A DNA stretch of 10,898 nt, from contig UQJE01000080.1 in assembly GCA_900541345.1 (NCBI GenBank), positions 1-10,898 on the forward strand. The letters run 5' to 3'. A program made the position numbers and the translations under genes. The DNA is from an uncultured Blautia sp. Lineage in GTDB: Bacteria; Bacillota; Clostridia; Lachnospirales; Lachnospiraceae. The notes under the pieces were generated by a model that saw only the letters and a list, made by a program, of their open reading frames with translations, was not told the origin of the DNA and ran no database searches. This document shows, in pieces, positions 6,798 through 10,898 of this stretch. Each line of letters opens with the position of its first letter. The first letter of the stretch is position 1.

Positions 6798-6825
6798 CCG
6801 GTCGTTTCCGGTTTCTGTTGCTCAT
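6694..6825 (-). CDS. 43-aa single-span membrane peptide, possible small toxin
   Basis: The peptide has a very basic N-terminus (MSNRNRKRPENKKP), then one hydrophobic helix of about 20 residues (WLLGAITDLVIGIILLIL) and ends DRLLN. It starts at ATG 6825 with an excellent GGAGGTGAGA RBS 6-8 nt upstream and is closed by a hairpin 3 bp after TAG. A strong promoter with a palindromic operator drives it from only about 20 nt upstream of the start. Charge pattern predicts N-terminus in the cytoplasm. Size, hydrophobicity, strong promoter, own hairpin and a possible facing antisense RNA resemble type I toxins (Fst/TxpA style), but no family was recognised; a holin-like or other small membrane factor is also possible. 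Confidence 0.75.
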   Translation of the reverse strand: MSNRNRKRPENKKPEIDLKSWLLGAITDLVIGIILLILDRLLN

Positions 6826-6850
6826 CTGTATCTCACCTCCTTACAAGTAT

Positions 6851-6879
6851 ATAATATCATACGGTGCACCATATGTCAA
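6851..6879 (-). promoter_or_regulatory. Strong sigma-A promoter with palindromic operator in its spacer
   Basis: The minus strand has TTGACA (6874-6879, 6/6), a 17-bp spacer and TATTAT (6851-6856, 5/6). Almost the whole spacer is an 18-bp near-palindrome at 6858-6875, CATACGGTGCACCATATG, with a single mismatched base pair on each side of centre (16 of 18 symmetric). A dimeric repressor bound there would block RNA polymerase. The start point would be near 6844, just ahead of the RBS of the 43-aa peptide. Confidence 0.8.
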
Positions 6880-6899
6880 GTTTTTTTCTCATTGAATAT

Positions 6900-6926
6900 C
6901 AAAAAAGAGACAGCAACTGCTGCCTC
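6900..6926 (-). terminator. Intrinsic terminator after the tRNA
   Basis: The minus strand has GAGGCAGCA paired with TGCTGTCTC (one G-U; closing part forms a small loop), followed directly by TTTTTTG. It ends 11 nt after the tRNA 3' end and isolates it from the promoter at 6851. Confidence 0.8.
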
Positions 6927-6937
6927 ATCTAATCAAA

Positions 6938-7011
6938 TGGACCTTCTGGGACTCGAACCCAGGACCGACCGGTTATGAGCCGGTTGCTCTGACCAACTGA
7001 GCTAAAGGTTC
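6938..7011 (-). tRNA. tRNA with CAU anticodon, probably tRNA-Ile2 (AUA) rather than Met
   Basis: A complete 74-nt cloverleaf: acceptor GAACCTT/AAGGTCC, D stem GCTC/GAGC, anticodon stem ACCGG/CCGGT with loop CTCATAA (anticodon CAU), T stem CTGGG/CCCAG with loop TTCGAGT, discriminator A. No CCA is encoded. The second acceptor pair is an A-C mismatch. C4-G69 and C5-G68 are the acceptor pairs used by E. coli TilS to mark the CAU tRNA that gets lysidine and reads AUA, so Ile2 is favoured; elongator Met remains possible. It lies inside the phage between late regulator and terS, where a phage tRNA could support AUA codons. Its 5' end is 2 nt from a terminator, so it has no room for its own promoter. 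Confidence 0.93.
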
Positions 7012-7013
7012 GT

Positions 7014-7050
7014 AGAAAAAGAGTTCTACCCGAAGGTGAACTCTTTTTCT
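7014..7050 (-). terminator. Strong bidirectional intrinsic terminator after the two-gene AT-rich cassette
   Basis: Perfect 13-bp arms AGAAAAAGAGTTC (7014-7026) and GAACTCTTTTTCT (7038-7050) enclose a small inner ACC-CGAA-GGT stem. Each strand reads into a U-rich arm end, so it can work both ways. It lies 35 bp after the stop of the 114-aa membrane protein and 2 nt before the tRNA. Confidence 0.88.
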
Positions 7051-7085
7051 ATATTTTATCTTATCATCAATATTATTTTTAATTA

Positions 7086-7430
7086 CTACTTGTCGCCTTT
7101 ACCAAACACATATCCCAACGCAGAAGTTATAACTGGAATAATAAAATTCCACATTTCTTTTTGTATGCCCTCCCCAGCCAGAACTGAATGAATTAAATCT
7201 ATTCCGCAAAAGGCTAGCATAATACAACACAATATAAATGCCATATGAACCGTTATATTTTTTGTATTAGTACCTAACAATTTTCCTATAAGCCCTCCGC
7301 TTTTTTCTTGTTTATTATTATATGTGTTAATAATAAGTTCTTGACTAGCTTCACTTAAATTGGTGAATTTTTCAGAATTAAGTATATCTGTTAAACTCTC
7401 GTCACTTTTTATCTTCTCGTTTTCTGCCAT
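7086..7430 (-). CDS. Two-TM membrane protein of an AT-rich two-gene accessory cassette
   Basis: This 114-aa protein has a soluble N-terminal half of about 55 residues (MAENEKIKSDESLTDILN, then a helix SEASQELIINTYNN and a GGLIGKLLG hinge), then TM1 (about 63-85, HMAFILCCIMLAFCGIDLIH) and TM2 (about 95-110, WNFIIPVITSALGYVFG) and a basic end GKGDK. The hairpin-like membrane layout puts both ends in the cytoplasm. The start at ATG 7430 follows GGAGGTG by 8 nt; the stop of the partner gene lies inside that RBS. No family recognised. Together with the partner, own promoter, own terminator and GC near 30%, it has the profile of a lysogenic-conversion moron; a membrane-acting exclusion or defence function is a guess, and a holin is less likely because no lysis enzyme is adjacent. 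Confidence 0.8.
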   Translation of the reverse strand: MAENEKIKSDESLTDILNSEKFTNLSEASQELIINTYNNKQEKSGGLIGKLLGTNTKNITVHMAFILCCIMLAFCGIDLIHSVLAGEGIQKEMWNFIIPVITSALGYVFGKGDK

Positions 7431-7435
7431 TAGAT

Positions 7436-7771
7436 TTACACCTCCGTTAAAAAAGTGTATTCTAATCTTCTTGTTGTTTCAGAAGTTAAATAATGTCGAA
7501 AATGCATATATAATTTATCTGTCAGCTTGAATGGATTAGCAGAACCTGTTGTGTCTTCAAAATTTGTACATACAAATCTAATTGTATTCCCCTGCATGCT
7601 TCTCTTTAATTCCGTTTTCTTATCATCTGCAGTTATAAATTGAAATATAACGTTAGTTTCTTTTGTTTCTTCACTGATTTTAAATGATATTTCTTCTTCC
7701 GATGAATCCAAAATTATACTACCCGATTCTACTATTTTATATTTTTCAGTGTACACATCTATTTTCATCAT
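7436..7771 (-). CDS. DUF6864-like small beta-rich protein, partner of the two-TM protein
   Basis: This 111-aa soluble protein is rich in beta strands: KIVESGSIILDSSEEEISFKI, TNVIFQFITADDKK, NTIRFVCTNFEDTTGSANP, KLYMHFRHYLTS and RRLEYTFLTEV. The order 'sGsii ... v.F.f... ntI...ntNFed..Gs..P.kl..klYm.Fr.y..s...R.L.YTf' resembles DUF6864 as remembered; this family call is moderate. No signal peptide or membrane span. It starts at ATG 7771 or the adjacent ATG 7768, after AGGAGAGG. It is the first gene of the cassette, 25 nt after its promoter, and its stop overlaps the RBS of the membrane partner. GC is about 28-30%, much lower than flanking phage genes, which suggests recent acquisition. Confidence 0.8.
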   Translation of the reverse strand: MMKIDVYTEKYKIVESGSIILDSSEEEISFKISEETKETNVIFQFITADDKKTELKRSMQGNTIRFVCTNFEDTTGSANPFKLTDKLYMHFRHYLTSETTRRLEYTFLTEV

Positions 7772-7796
7772 TTCCTCTCCTAAATATTTTTCTTTT

Positions 7797-7825
7797 ATTA
7801 TACAGCAAACCTCCCTGCATTTCTA
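7797..7825 (-). promoter_or_regulatory. Promoter of the two-gene AT-rich cassette
   Basis: The minus strand has TATAAT (7797-7802, 6/6) preceded by TG one base upstream (extended -10-like), and TAGAAA (7820-7825, 4/6) at 17 bp. It gives a short leader to the AGGAGAGG RBS. Independent expression, for example in the lysogen, is expected. Confidence 0.65.
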
Positions 7826-7962
7826 CAGGGTATTCAAAAAATTATGTGGTACGGTCTCTATGCTTTCGCAAAGGCGATACCGTATGAGCCTGATTCAACT
7901 GCCAGGCTGTGACACCTGACAGTCGTTAATTCGAAGGAGTTTTGCTTGGTTGCAACTGCAAC
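7813..7962 (-). ncRNA. Structured leader RNA of the late transcript, with competing stems
   Basis: No gene lies between 7772 and 8027. The minus-strand RNA can form GTTGCA/TGCAAC (7949-7962), ACTGTCAGG/CCTGGCAGT (7898-7923, 9 bp with a G-U that would be a C-A mismatch on the other strand), TACGGT/ACCGTA (7850-7884) enclosing CTTT-GCG-AAAG, and CCCTG/CAGGG (7813-7830). A further stem AGCCTG/CAGGCT (7887-7908) uses bases of the 9-bp stem, so the two exclude each other. No known riboswitch recognised. It may be a late-leader control RNA, for example an antitermination element. Confidence 0.4.
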
Positions 7963-7986
7963 TTTGCTTTCTGCATTGTATACTAT

Positions 7987-8023
7987 AGCATAGTTAAAAC
8001 GGACATTCCGGACAAAACGGACA
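7987..8023 (-). promoter_or_regulatory. Probable late promoter with three TGTCCG activator-type repeats
   Basis: The minus strand carries TGTCCG three times at exact 9-bp steps (8018-8023, 8009-8014, 8000-8005). The middle copy overlaps a -35-like TTGTCC (8010-8015) spaced 17 bp from TATGCT (7987-7992); TATAGT (7982-7987) is an alternative -10. It lies 4 bp after the stop of the DUF1492 late regulator and points into the head genes, so it is the natural target of that regulator. Confidence 0.6.
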
Positions 8024-8027
8024 AAAT

Positions 8028-8450
8028 TTATTTTTTTTTCAAAAATCTTTGAAATTCTTTTCGAAGGCTTTCTCCGGTTGCTCCCCTGCCAATTTTTTTA
8101 GCAGTATATTCCCAGTCCGCCCCTTCAAAAATTTTATACTTAATAATACGCTGCATACGCACGGGAATCGTATTCATCCACTCTTCCACTCTGATTTTTA
8201 TCTTCTCGGCGTCTTCTTTTCTCTTTTCCAGGAGCTCCTCTTCCATCCGAAGCTGAGAATCTTCCCGAAAGGTAAAGGTTGTACCTTGGATTTTGAAATG
8301 CTGAGGGTTATAAGGAAACTCTGGATTGCTCCCTGAAACATTCGTCTGGACAATCGTCTTTTTCTTCTTTTTCAGTTTTTGTATATCTTCCTCTGTCTCT
8401 TTAATCAGCTCGCATGCATCTATGTACTGCTCCAGTATGCTCTTCTCCAT
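8028..8450 (-). CDS. DUF1492/ArpU/RinA-like phage late transcription activator
   Basis: This 140-aa protein starts at ATG 8450, 5 nt after an AGGGGA RBS. It begins with a helix MEKSILEQYIDACELIKETE and a Lys-rich coiled region (about 20-33). A middle part mentions a short strand pair (FKIQGTTFTFRED), a second long helix ELLEKRKEDAEKIKIRVEEW follows, and the C-terminal sigma-region-4-like HTH is RIIKYKIFEGADWEYTAKKIG then ESLRKEFQRFLKK. This is the pattern of the DUF1492 family of regulators that switch on packaging and lysis genes in Gram-positive phages. It is the last gene before the late region, with a repeat-bearing promoter right after its stop. It overlaps the preceding small ORF by 50 nt; an in-frame ATG at 8471 is possible but has no better RBS. 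Confidence 0.85.
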   Translation of the reverse strand: MEKSILEQYIDACELIKETEEDIQKLKKKKKTIVQTNVSGSNPEFPYNPQHFKIQGTTFTFREDSQLRMEEELLEKRKEDAEKIKIRVEEWMNTIPVRMQRIIKYKIFEGADWEYTAKKIGRGATGESLRKEFQRFLKKK

Positions 8451-8589
8451 CGGACTCCCCTCCTCTCTCATATCTCTTGATCAATTTTACAATTTCTGGT
8501 TCTGTTCCTGCCTGCGCCAGGATTTTCCTTGCCCTTCCTGGGGACATCTGGAAATTCCGACACATATGATATACTTTTCTTTCATCCAT
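8401..8589 (-). CDS. 62-aa HTH-like small phage protein
   Basis: The first 40 residues look like a short helix-turn-helix: RKVYHMCRNFQMSPGRARKI then LAQAGTEPEIV, similar to the 'M-S-P-x-x-V-R-K-I-L-x-x-A-G' motif found in small proteins that precede late regulators in Firmicutes phages. The last 16 or so residues (GESDGEEHTGAVHRCMRAD) overlap the regulator gene in another frame and look unconserved. It starts at ATG 8589 with GGGAGAAG 3-6 nt upstream. Function unknown; it may be co-regulator or accessory DNA-binding protein. The 50-nt overlap with an essential gene is longer than its neighbours', so the true end could reflect a lost earlier stop. Confidence 0.65.
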   Translation of the reverse strand: MDERKVYHMCRNFQMSPGRARKILAQAGTEPEIVKLIKRYERGGESDGEEHTGAVHRCMRAD

Positions 8590-8615
8590 CTTCTTCTCCC
8601 AAATTGGTATTTTTA

Positions 8616-9008
8616 CTACTCATTTTCTTCATTGTCTTGACATTCTCTTCTTTCCCACATACATGGCGGACCTGATATTAATGAGCAACCTCCATCACGC
8701 TCAAAACAACATTTTACACACCCTCTTTGGCTGTTGCAGTATTGTGTAAGTACGTTCCGGCTGTATAACGCCAGTTCTTTTGTGATGTCTAAAGATTCCC
8801 CATTATCGCTGCTGCCCGATACGCTGCTCTCTGCTCCTCTTTCGGAAGAGACTGGATAAAGTCCAGAATCTCTTTTTTCGTTGCTTTGTGTGTCTTTGCA
8901 ATCTCTATCATATCTTTTCTCCAATCTTTTTGCTCCTGATATTATTAAACAGCCTAAGATGCTCATTCCTGCGGCTATTCCCATTATAAAAATTGTAATC
9001 TGTTCCAT
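8616..9008 (-). CDS. 130-aa membrane-anchored Cys-rich protein
   Basis: The N-terminus is a signal anchor (MEQITIFIMGIAAGMSILGC and on to about 25) followed by basic RLEKRYDRDCK. Residues 40-75 are polar and Ser/Gly-rich, probably a flexible linker. The C-terminal part holds C91, C97, C100, C101, C108, C116 and C123 (YCNSQRGCVKCCFERDGGCS, PPCMWE), a likely metal-binding knuckle that is also seen as a free small phage protein. Basic residues after the anchor put the Cys domain inside the cell. It starts at ATG 9008 directly after the TAG of the upstream gene, with GGAGGG 6 nt upstream. Possibly a fusion of an anchor with the phage Cys module. Function unknown. Confidence 0.75.
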   Translation of the reverse strand: MEQITIFIMGIAAGMSILGCLIISGAKRLEKRYDRDCKDTQSNEKRDSGLYPVSSERGAESSVSGSSDNGESLDITKELALYSRNVLTQYCNSQRGCVKCCFERDGGCSLISGPPCMWERRECQDNEENE

Positions 9009-9221
9009 CTATTTCCCTCCTAACACGCATTCTGTGCAGAGCGCTTTCAGGGTCTTATCTCTTTTCAGGCACTCTCTTGCCAATTCACTCTCCCAACACT
9101 GCTGCCCACATCGAGGACAAGTAGTAAGCTTCCAGTCCTTGTGCTTTGGTTCTGGAATATTCTTTTTCATGCTCATGGTAAGCGTTCCGCCTCTTTCTCC
9201 CCTGTATCTTGGTCTTATCAT
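9009..9221 (-). CDS. 70-aa small zinc-ribbon protein
   Basis: It has a basic N-terminus, then a typical phage zinc ribbon: TTCPRCGQQC (C35, C38, C42), WESELARECLKRD (C51) and ALCTEC (C62, C65). The paired CxxC knuckles 24 residues apart predict one zinc ion. It starts at ATG 9221, overlapping the preceding TGA as ATGA, with GGGGGAG 6 nt upstream; starts at MSMKKN or MKKN further in are possible. Role unknown, in a string of small early phage genes. Confidence 0.75.
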   Translation of the reverse strand: MIRPRYRGERGGTLTMSMKKNIPEPKHKDWKLTTCPRCGQQCWESELARECLKRDKTLKALCTECVLGGK

Positions 9222-9433
9222 TTTCTTCTCCCCCTTCTTCTTGCTTCTGCCCTCTTCATGTGATTCATCTCGTTTTCCAACCGGTTTACTTGTTTCTGAA
9301 GCTCGTCTGTGTCTACCAGAAGAAAAAGTGTAGGACTTACAAGTTTTGTTGGACCTTTGTGCATATTCATTTTCACATGTAGATCTTTACACATGGTTTC
9401 TCTGGCGTTTGTTGCTTTATACATCTTTGGCAT
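9218..9433 (-). CDS. 71-aa coiled-coil protein with basic tail
   Basis: The protein runs MPKMYKATNARETMCKDLHV, a mixed middle part, VSPTLFLLVDTDELQKQVNR with a predicted coiled coil (LQKQVNRLENEMNHMKRAEA) and a very basic end RRRGRRK. ATG 9433 is selected because AGGAGG stands 9 nt before it; the frame is open for 42 more codons upstream but that part overlaps the previous gene and has no RBS. It is linked to the next gene by ATGA overlap. The basic end suggests nucleic-acid contact. Family not recognised. Confidence 0.7.
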   Translation of the reverse strand: MPKMYKATNARETMCKDLHVKMNMHKGPTKLVSPTLFLLVDTDELQKQVNRLENEMNHMKRAEARRRGRRK

Positions 9434-9449
9434 TATCTCGTTCCTCCTC

Positions 9450-9662
9450 TCATCTAAAAGCATTGCACCATTGTAGATACTCATAGCCCAGCCAGAATCT
9501 AAAACACATCTTGTCCTTACACTCTTCATAATTATGTGTCTTTCCGCAATATGCCTCACAATTCGTACACATCCGGCGTAATTCTTCCGTGCTCTCCTGA
9601 TTCTGCATATACGGCTCCATATGTTTTCTACATTCTTCTATCTGTTCATCTATTTTTGCCAT
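9450..9662 (-). CDS. 70-aa Cys-rich small phage protein
   Basis: It begins with a helix (MAKIDEQIEECRKHMEPY), then RRMCTNCEAYCGKTHNYEEC followed by KDKMCFRFWLGYEYLQW: C32, C35, C39, C48 and C53 with H43 as possible ligands. The ECKxxxCFRFWLGYEYL end is a recurrent small phage protein signature as remembered, without known function. ATG 9662 is chosen by GGGAGG 7-8 nt upstream; a longer frame from 9698 has no RBS. It overlaps the preceding gene by 13 nt. Confidence 0.72.
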   Translation of the reverse strand: MAKIDEQIEECRKHMEPYMQNQESTEELRRMCTNCEAYCGKTHNYEECKDKMCFRFWLGYEYLQWCNAFR

Positions 9663-9937
9663 TGCAGTTCCTCCCGCTTGATCCGTTGCCCGCACCATTT
9701 ACAATATCCTGCAAATACGTCCGGGTCTCTTAACCCCGTTCCACATTCCGGGCATTCCACAGTTTCTCCGAATGCTCCGCAGATTTCCCTGACTGCTTTC
9801 GCGCTCTGCCTCTCCAGCGCCTCGATTGCAACAAGAAAGGCTTCCTCTACATCATTTCCGTCTTCCGGTAAGTTTCCTTTTATTTCTTCAATTCCTTTTA
9901 AAATTTCTATCGCTTTTCTAGCTTTTGACTCTTCCAT
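9650..9937 (-). CDS. 95-aa helical plus zinc-ribbon protein, paralogue of the next gene upstream
   Basis: The first half is helical (SKARKAIEILKGIEEIKGN, then EEAFLVAIEALERQSAKAV), and the second half a zinc ribbon: VECPECGTGL and YCKWCGQRI, two CxxC knuckles. It shares the 'A-I-E-A-L-E-x-Q plus ribbon' plan with the gene at 9939-10178, suggesting duplication. ATG 9937 has GGGGTG at 6 nt; a GTG at 9946 is the alternative start. Unknown role, probably nucleic-acid or protein binding. Confidence 0.75.
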   Translation of the reverse strand: MEESKARKAIEILKGIEEIKGNLPEDGNDVEEAFLVAIEALERQSAKAVREICGAFGETVECPECGTGLRDPDVFAGYCKWCGQRIKREELQWQK

Positions 9938-9938
9938 A

Positions 9939-10178
9939 TCATTCACCCCAATCTAATCTCTGTCCGCATTCATCGCAATTTTCCTGTCCGTACACATCTA
10001 TGCAGCCACATGATGGACATTCATACATCAGAGCAAACTTTGTTTCATGCTCAATCGCTTTCTTTGGAATCTGCTTCTCCAGAGCCTCTAACGCAACCTC
10101 ATAGGCTTTTCTTCTCCGGTTGCTCAAAGTACGTTCTAATTTGCCTGAAAAATACTCTATTGCTTTCTGTGTATCCAT
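9939..10178 (-). CDS. 79-aa helical plus zinc-ribbon protein
   Basis: N-terminal helix MDTQKAIEYFSGKLERTLSN, second helix KAYEVALEALEKQIPKKA, then a zinc ribbon YECPSCGCIDVY and NCDECGQRLDWGE with two CxxC knuckles. ATG 10178 follows AGGAGG by 6 nt and lies inside the 3' end of the DUF551 gene in another frame (22-nt overlap). The ALEALEKQ plus ribbon layout is common in gut Clostridia phages. Function unknown. Confidence 0.78.
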   Translation of the reverse strand: MDTQKAIEYFSGKLERTLSNRRRKAYEVALEALEKQIPKKAIEHETKFALMYECPSCGCIDVYGQENCDECGQRLDWGE

Positions 10179-10645
10179 GATTCTCCTCCTTTGTACGGTT
10201 CTGGAAGTGGTTTCCAGGCTGTCACTACGTTGTAAACATCGGTTTTATCCGACCCAAATTCTTTTTCGCAATAATAATCACATCCATCTTGGTCGTAGAA
10301 AATCCAGTCACCATCCTTATCTATGTATCCCGTTCTAGAAAGATACTCTTCATCGTGATGTATCTTTTCATTTTCCGGAACCCAAACAGAATCATAGTCT
10401 GAAATCCATTCGGAACAATGTACAGTTACCTCTACCAATTTGTATGGTTCCGGCAATCTCTCACTTACCGGAATCCAACTGTCATTTTTCACCTCATCCA
10501 TGTGTTTCGTTACAATCCCCTTAAACACAGCCGCAGCCTTTTCATACAGCCTATATCCCGGTGTGTCTTTCAAATCCTTGCACACTTCTCTCTGCTTCTG
10601 TATTTCAGCATCTATCTCTTCTAAAATCTTCTCTAATACATTCAT
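10157..10645 (-). CDS. DUF551 domain protein
   Basis: This 162-aa protein has a helical N-terminus (1-50) with a possible coiled segment, and a C-terminal DUF551 domain (about 57-152). The domain opens with the hallmark WIPVSERLPEPYKLVEVTVH and closes with VTAWKPLPEPYKG, with aromatic and acidic strands between (GYIDKDGDWIFYDQDGC). DUF551 is a phage and prophage domain without established function, often found beside Lar-like zinc ribbons as here. The start ATG 10645 overlaps the TGA of the upstream gene as ATGA, so translation is coupled. Confidence 0.88.
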   Translation of the reverse strand: MNVLEKILEEIDAEIQKQREVCKDLKDTPGYRLYEKAAAVFKGIVTKHMDEVKNDSWIPVSERLPEPYKLVEVTVHCSEWISDYDSVWVPENEKIHHDEEYLSRTGYIDKDGDWIFYDQDGCDYYCEKEFGSDKTDVYNVVTAWKPLPEPYKGGESWIHRKQ

Positions 10646-10821
10646 TCTTCCACTCTCCTATTCCATGCTTCTCGCGCAGTCATCTCCAAAGCGTAACTTC
10701 GTGTGTTCACTCCGCATTCCCGGCAATGTATATATGCAAAAATTATTTCTTTGTTAAACCCGCGGTAAACTTCCGGCATTGCTTCTCCGCCGCAAAACGG
10801 GCATCTTTTTAATTCTTCCAT
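10642..10821 (-). CDS. Lar-like (restriction-alleviation-type) zinc-ribbon protein
   Basis: 59 aa: MEELKRCPFCGGEAMPEVYR, then YIHCRECGVNT and the closing helix ALEMTAREAWNRRVEE. The CPFCGG knuckle, CxxCG knuckle and A-x-x-AWNRR ending are the hallmarks of the Lar/RalR-like family; Lar of Rac prophage modulates type I restriction, but most family members are untested, so restriction alleviation here is only possible. It starts at ATG 10821, 5 nt after AGGAGG, overlapping the preceding TAA by one base. Confidence 0.85.
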   Translation of the reverse strand: MEELKRCPFCGGEAMPEVYRGFNKEIIFAYIHCRECGVNTRSYALEMTAREAWNRRVEE

Positions 10822-10898
10822 TATTCCCTCCTATCAAACTTCTCAAGCATCTTTCGCCGCCAGTCCTGCCGGTGCTTATCGCAGCTATCATCCTCATT
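10821..10898 (-). CDS. 3' end of an upstream small phage gene
   Basis: An open frame runs in from the window edge for 25 codons, ending KHRQDWRRKMLEKFDRRE then TAA, which overlaps the start of the Lar-like gene (TAATG). It is charged and helical; too short to identify. Confidence 0.55.
   Translation of the reverse strand, partial: NEDDSCDKHRQDWRRKMLEKFDRRE

Noticed and set aside
6938..7011. tRNA as a prophage attachment site or boundary.
   Set aside because: Phage genes of one orientation continue on both sides, no integrase is near, and no second copy of the tRNA 3' end is in the window. A phage-borne tRNA is simpler, though an old insertion point of the accessory cassette cannot be excluded.
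7086..7430. Two-TM protein as the phage holin.
   Set aside because: No endolysin is adjacent, the gene has its own promoter and sits before the packaging genes, and its long soluble N-terminal half is unusual for a holin. Not excluded, but not supported.
7901..7979. Short minus-strand reading frame starting MQKAKLQLQ in the leader.
   Set aside because: It has only 16 codons, no ribosome-binding site, and overlaps the stem-forming region, so coding is unlikely.
7984..8003. AGCATAG followed by TTAAAAC and CGGAC on the plus strand resembles part of a Cas9 tracrRNA anti-repeat.
   Set aside because: No repeat array, no cas genes and no tracr 3' hairpins with terminator nearby. The stretch is better explained as a -10 region and TGTCCG repeats on the minus strand.

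Overview
The window is the junction between the end of the early/middle region and the start of the head-gene region of a tailed phage or prophage of a Firmicute, most likely a gut Clostridia/Lachnospiraceae host. The host call rests on the gene families (DUF1492 late regulator, XkdF-type protease, MuF, DUF551 and Lar-like zinc ribbons), strong AGGAGG ribosome-binding sites and moderate GC. It is an inference from style, not a database match. Every supported gene is on the minus strand, so biological order runs from high to low coordinates.

From 10898 down to about 8400 is a tightly packed operon of small phage proteins with 1-50 bp overlaps: a partial ORF end, a Lar-like zinc ribbon, a DUF551 protein, two related 'ALEALE' plus zinc-ribbon proteins, further Cys-rich and coiled-coil proteins, a membrane-anchored Cys-rich protein and a small HTH-like ORF. 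It ends in a DUF1492/ArpU/RinA-like late transcription activator (8028-8450). Immediately downstream, three TGTCCG repeats at 9-bp pitch overlap a promoter-like element, followed by about 150 nt of leader with several stems, two of which are mutually exclusive.

From 7800 to 6330 lies an accessory, very AT-rich stretch. It holds a two-gene 'moron' (a DUF6864-like beta protein plus a two-TM protein) with its own promoter and terminator. Next come a tRNA with a CAU anticodon squeezed between two terminators and a strong promoter whose spacer is filled by an 18-bp near-palindrome. The stretch ends with a 43-aa membrane peptide that may be faced by an antisense RNA, a 32-aa membrane ORF and a ribbon-helix-helix protein.

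From 6289 to 1 is the packaging and head module: terS (TTG start, two copies of a 12-bp palindrome 21 bp apart inside the gene), terL, portal, and a MuF minor head protein with a DUF6883-like C-terminal toxin-type domain. After it come a 54-aa DUF4926-like probable immunity protein, a 74-aa unknown, an XkdF/S78-type prohead protease and the start of an XkdF-C-like/scaffold-type protein. The toxin domain and the two small genes after it form a sharp low-GC island (about 35%) between parts of MuF and the protease at about 55-60%, so they look like an exchangeable polymorphic-toxin cassette.

The genes fit one programme: the late regulator turns on the promoter at about 8000, and transcription passes through the leader and accessory genes into packaging and head genes. 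Several intrinsic terminators sit inside that path, so either read-through/antitermination or internal promoters must operate.
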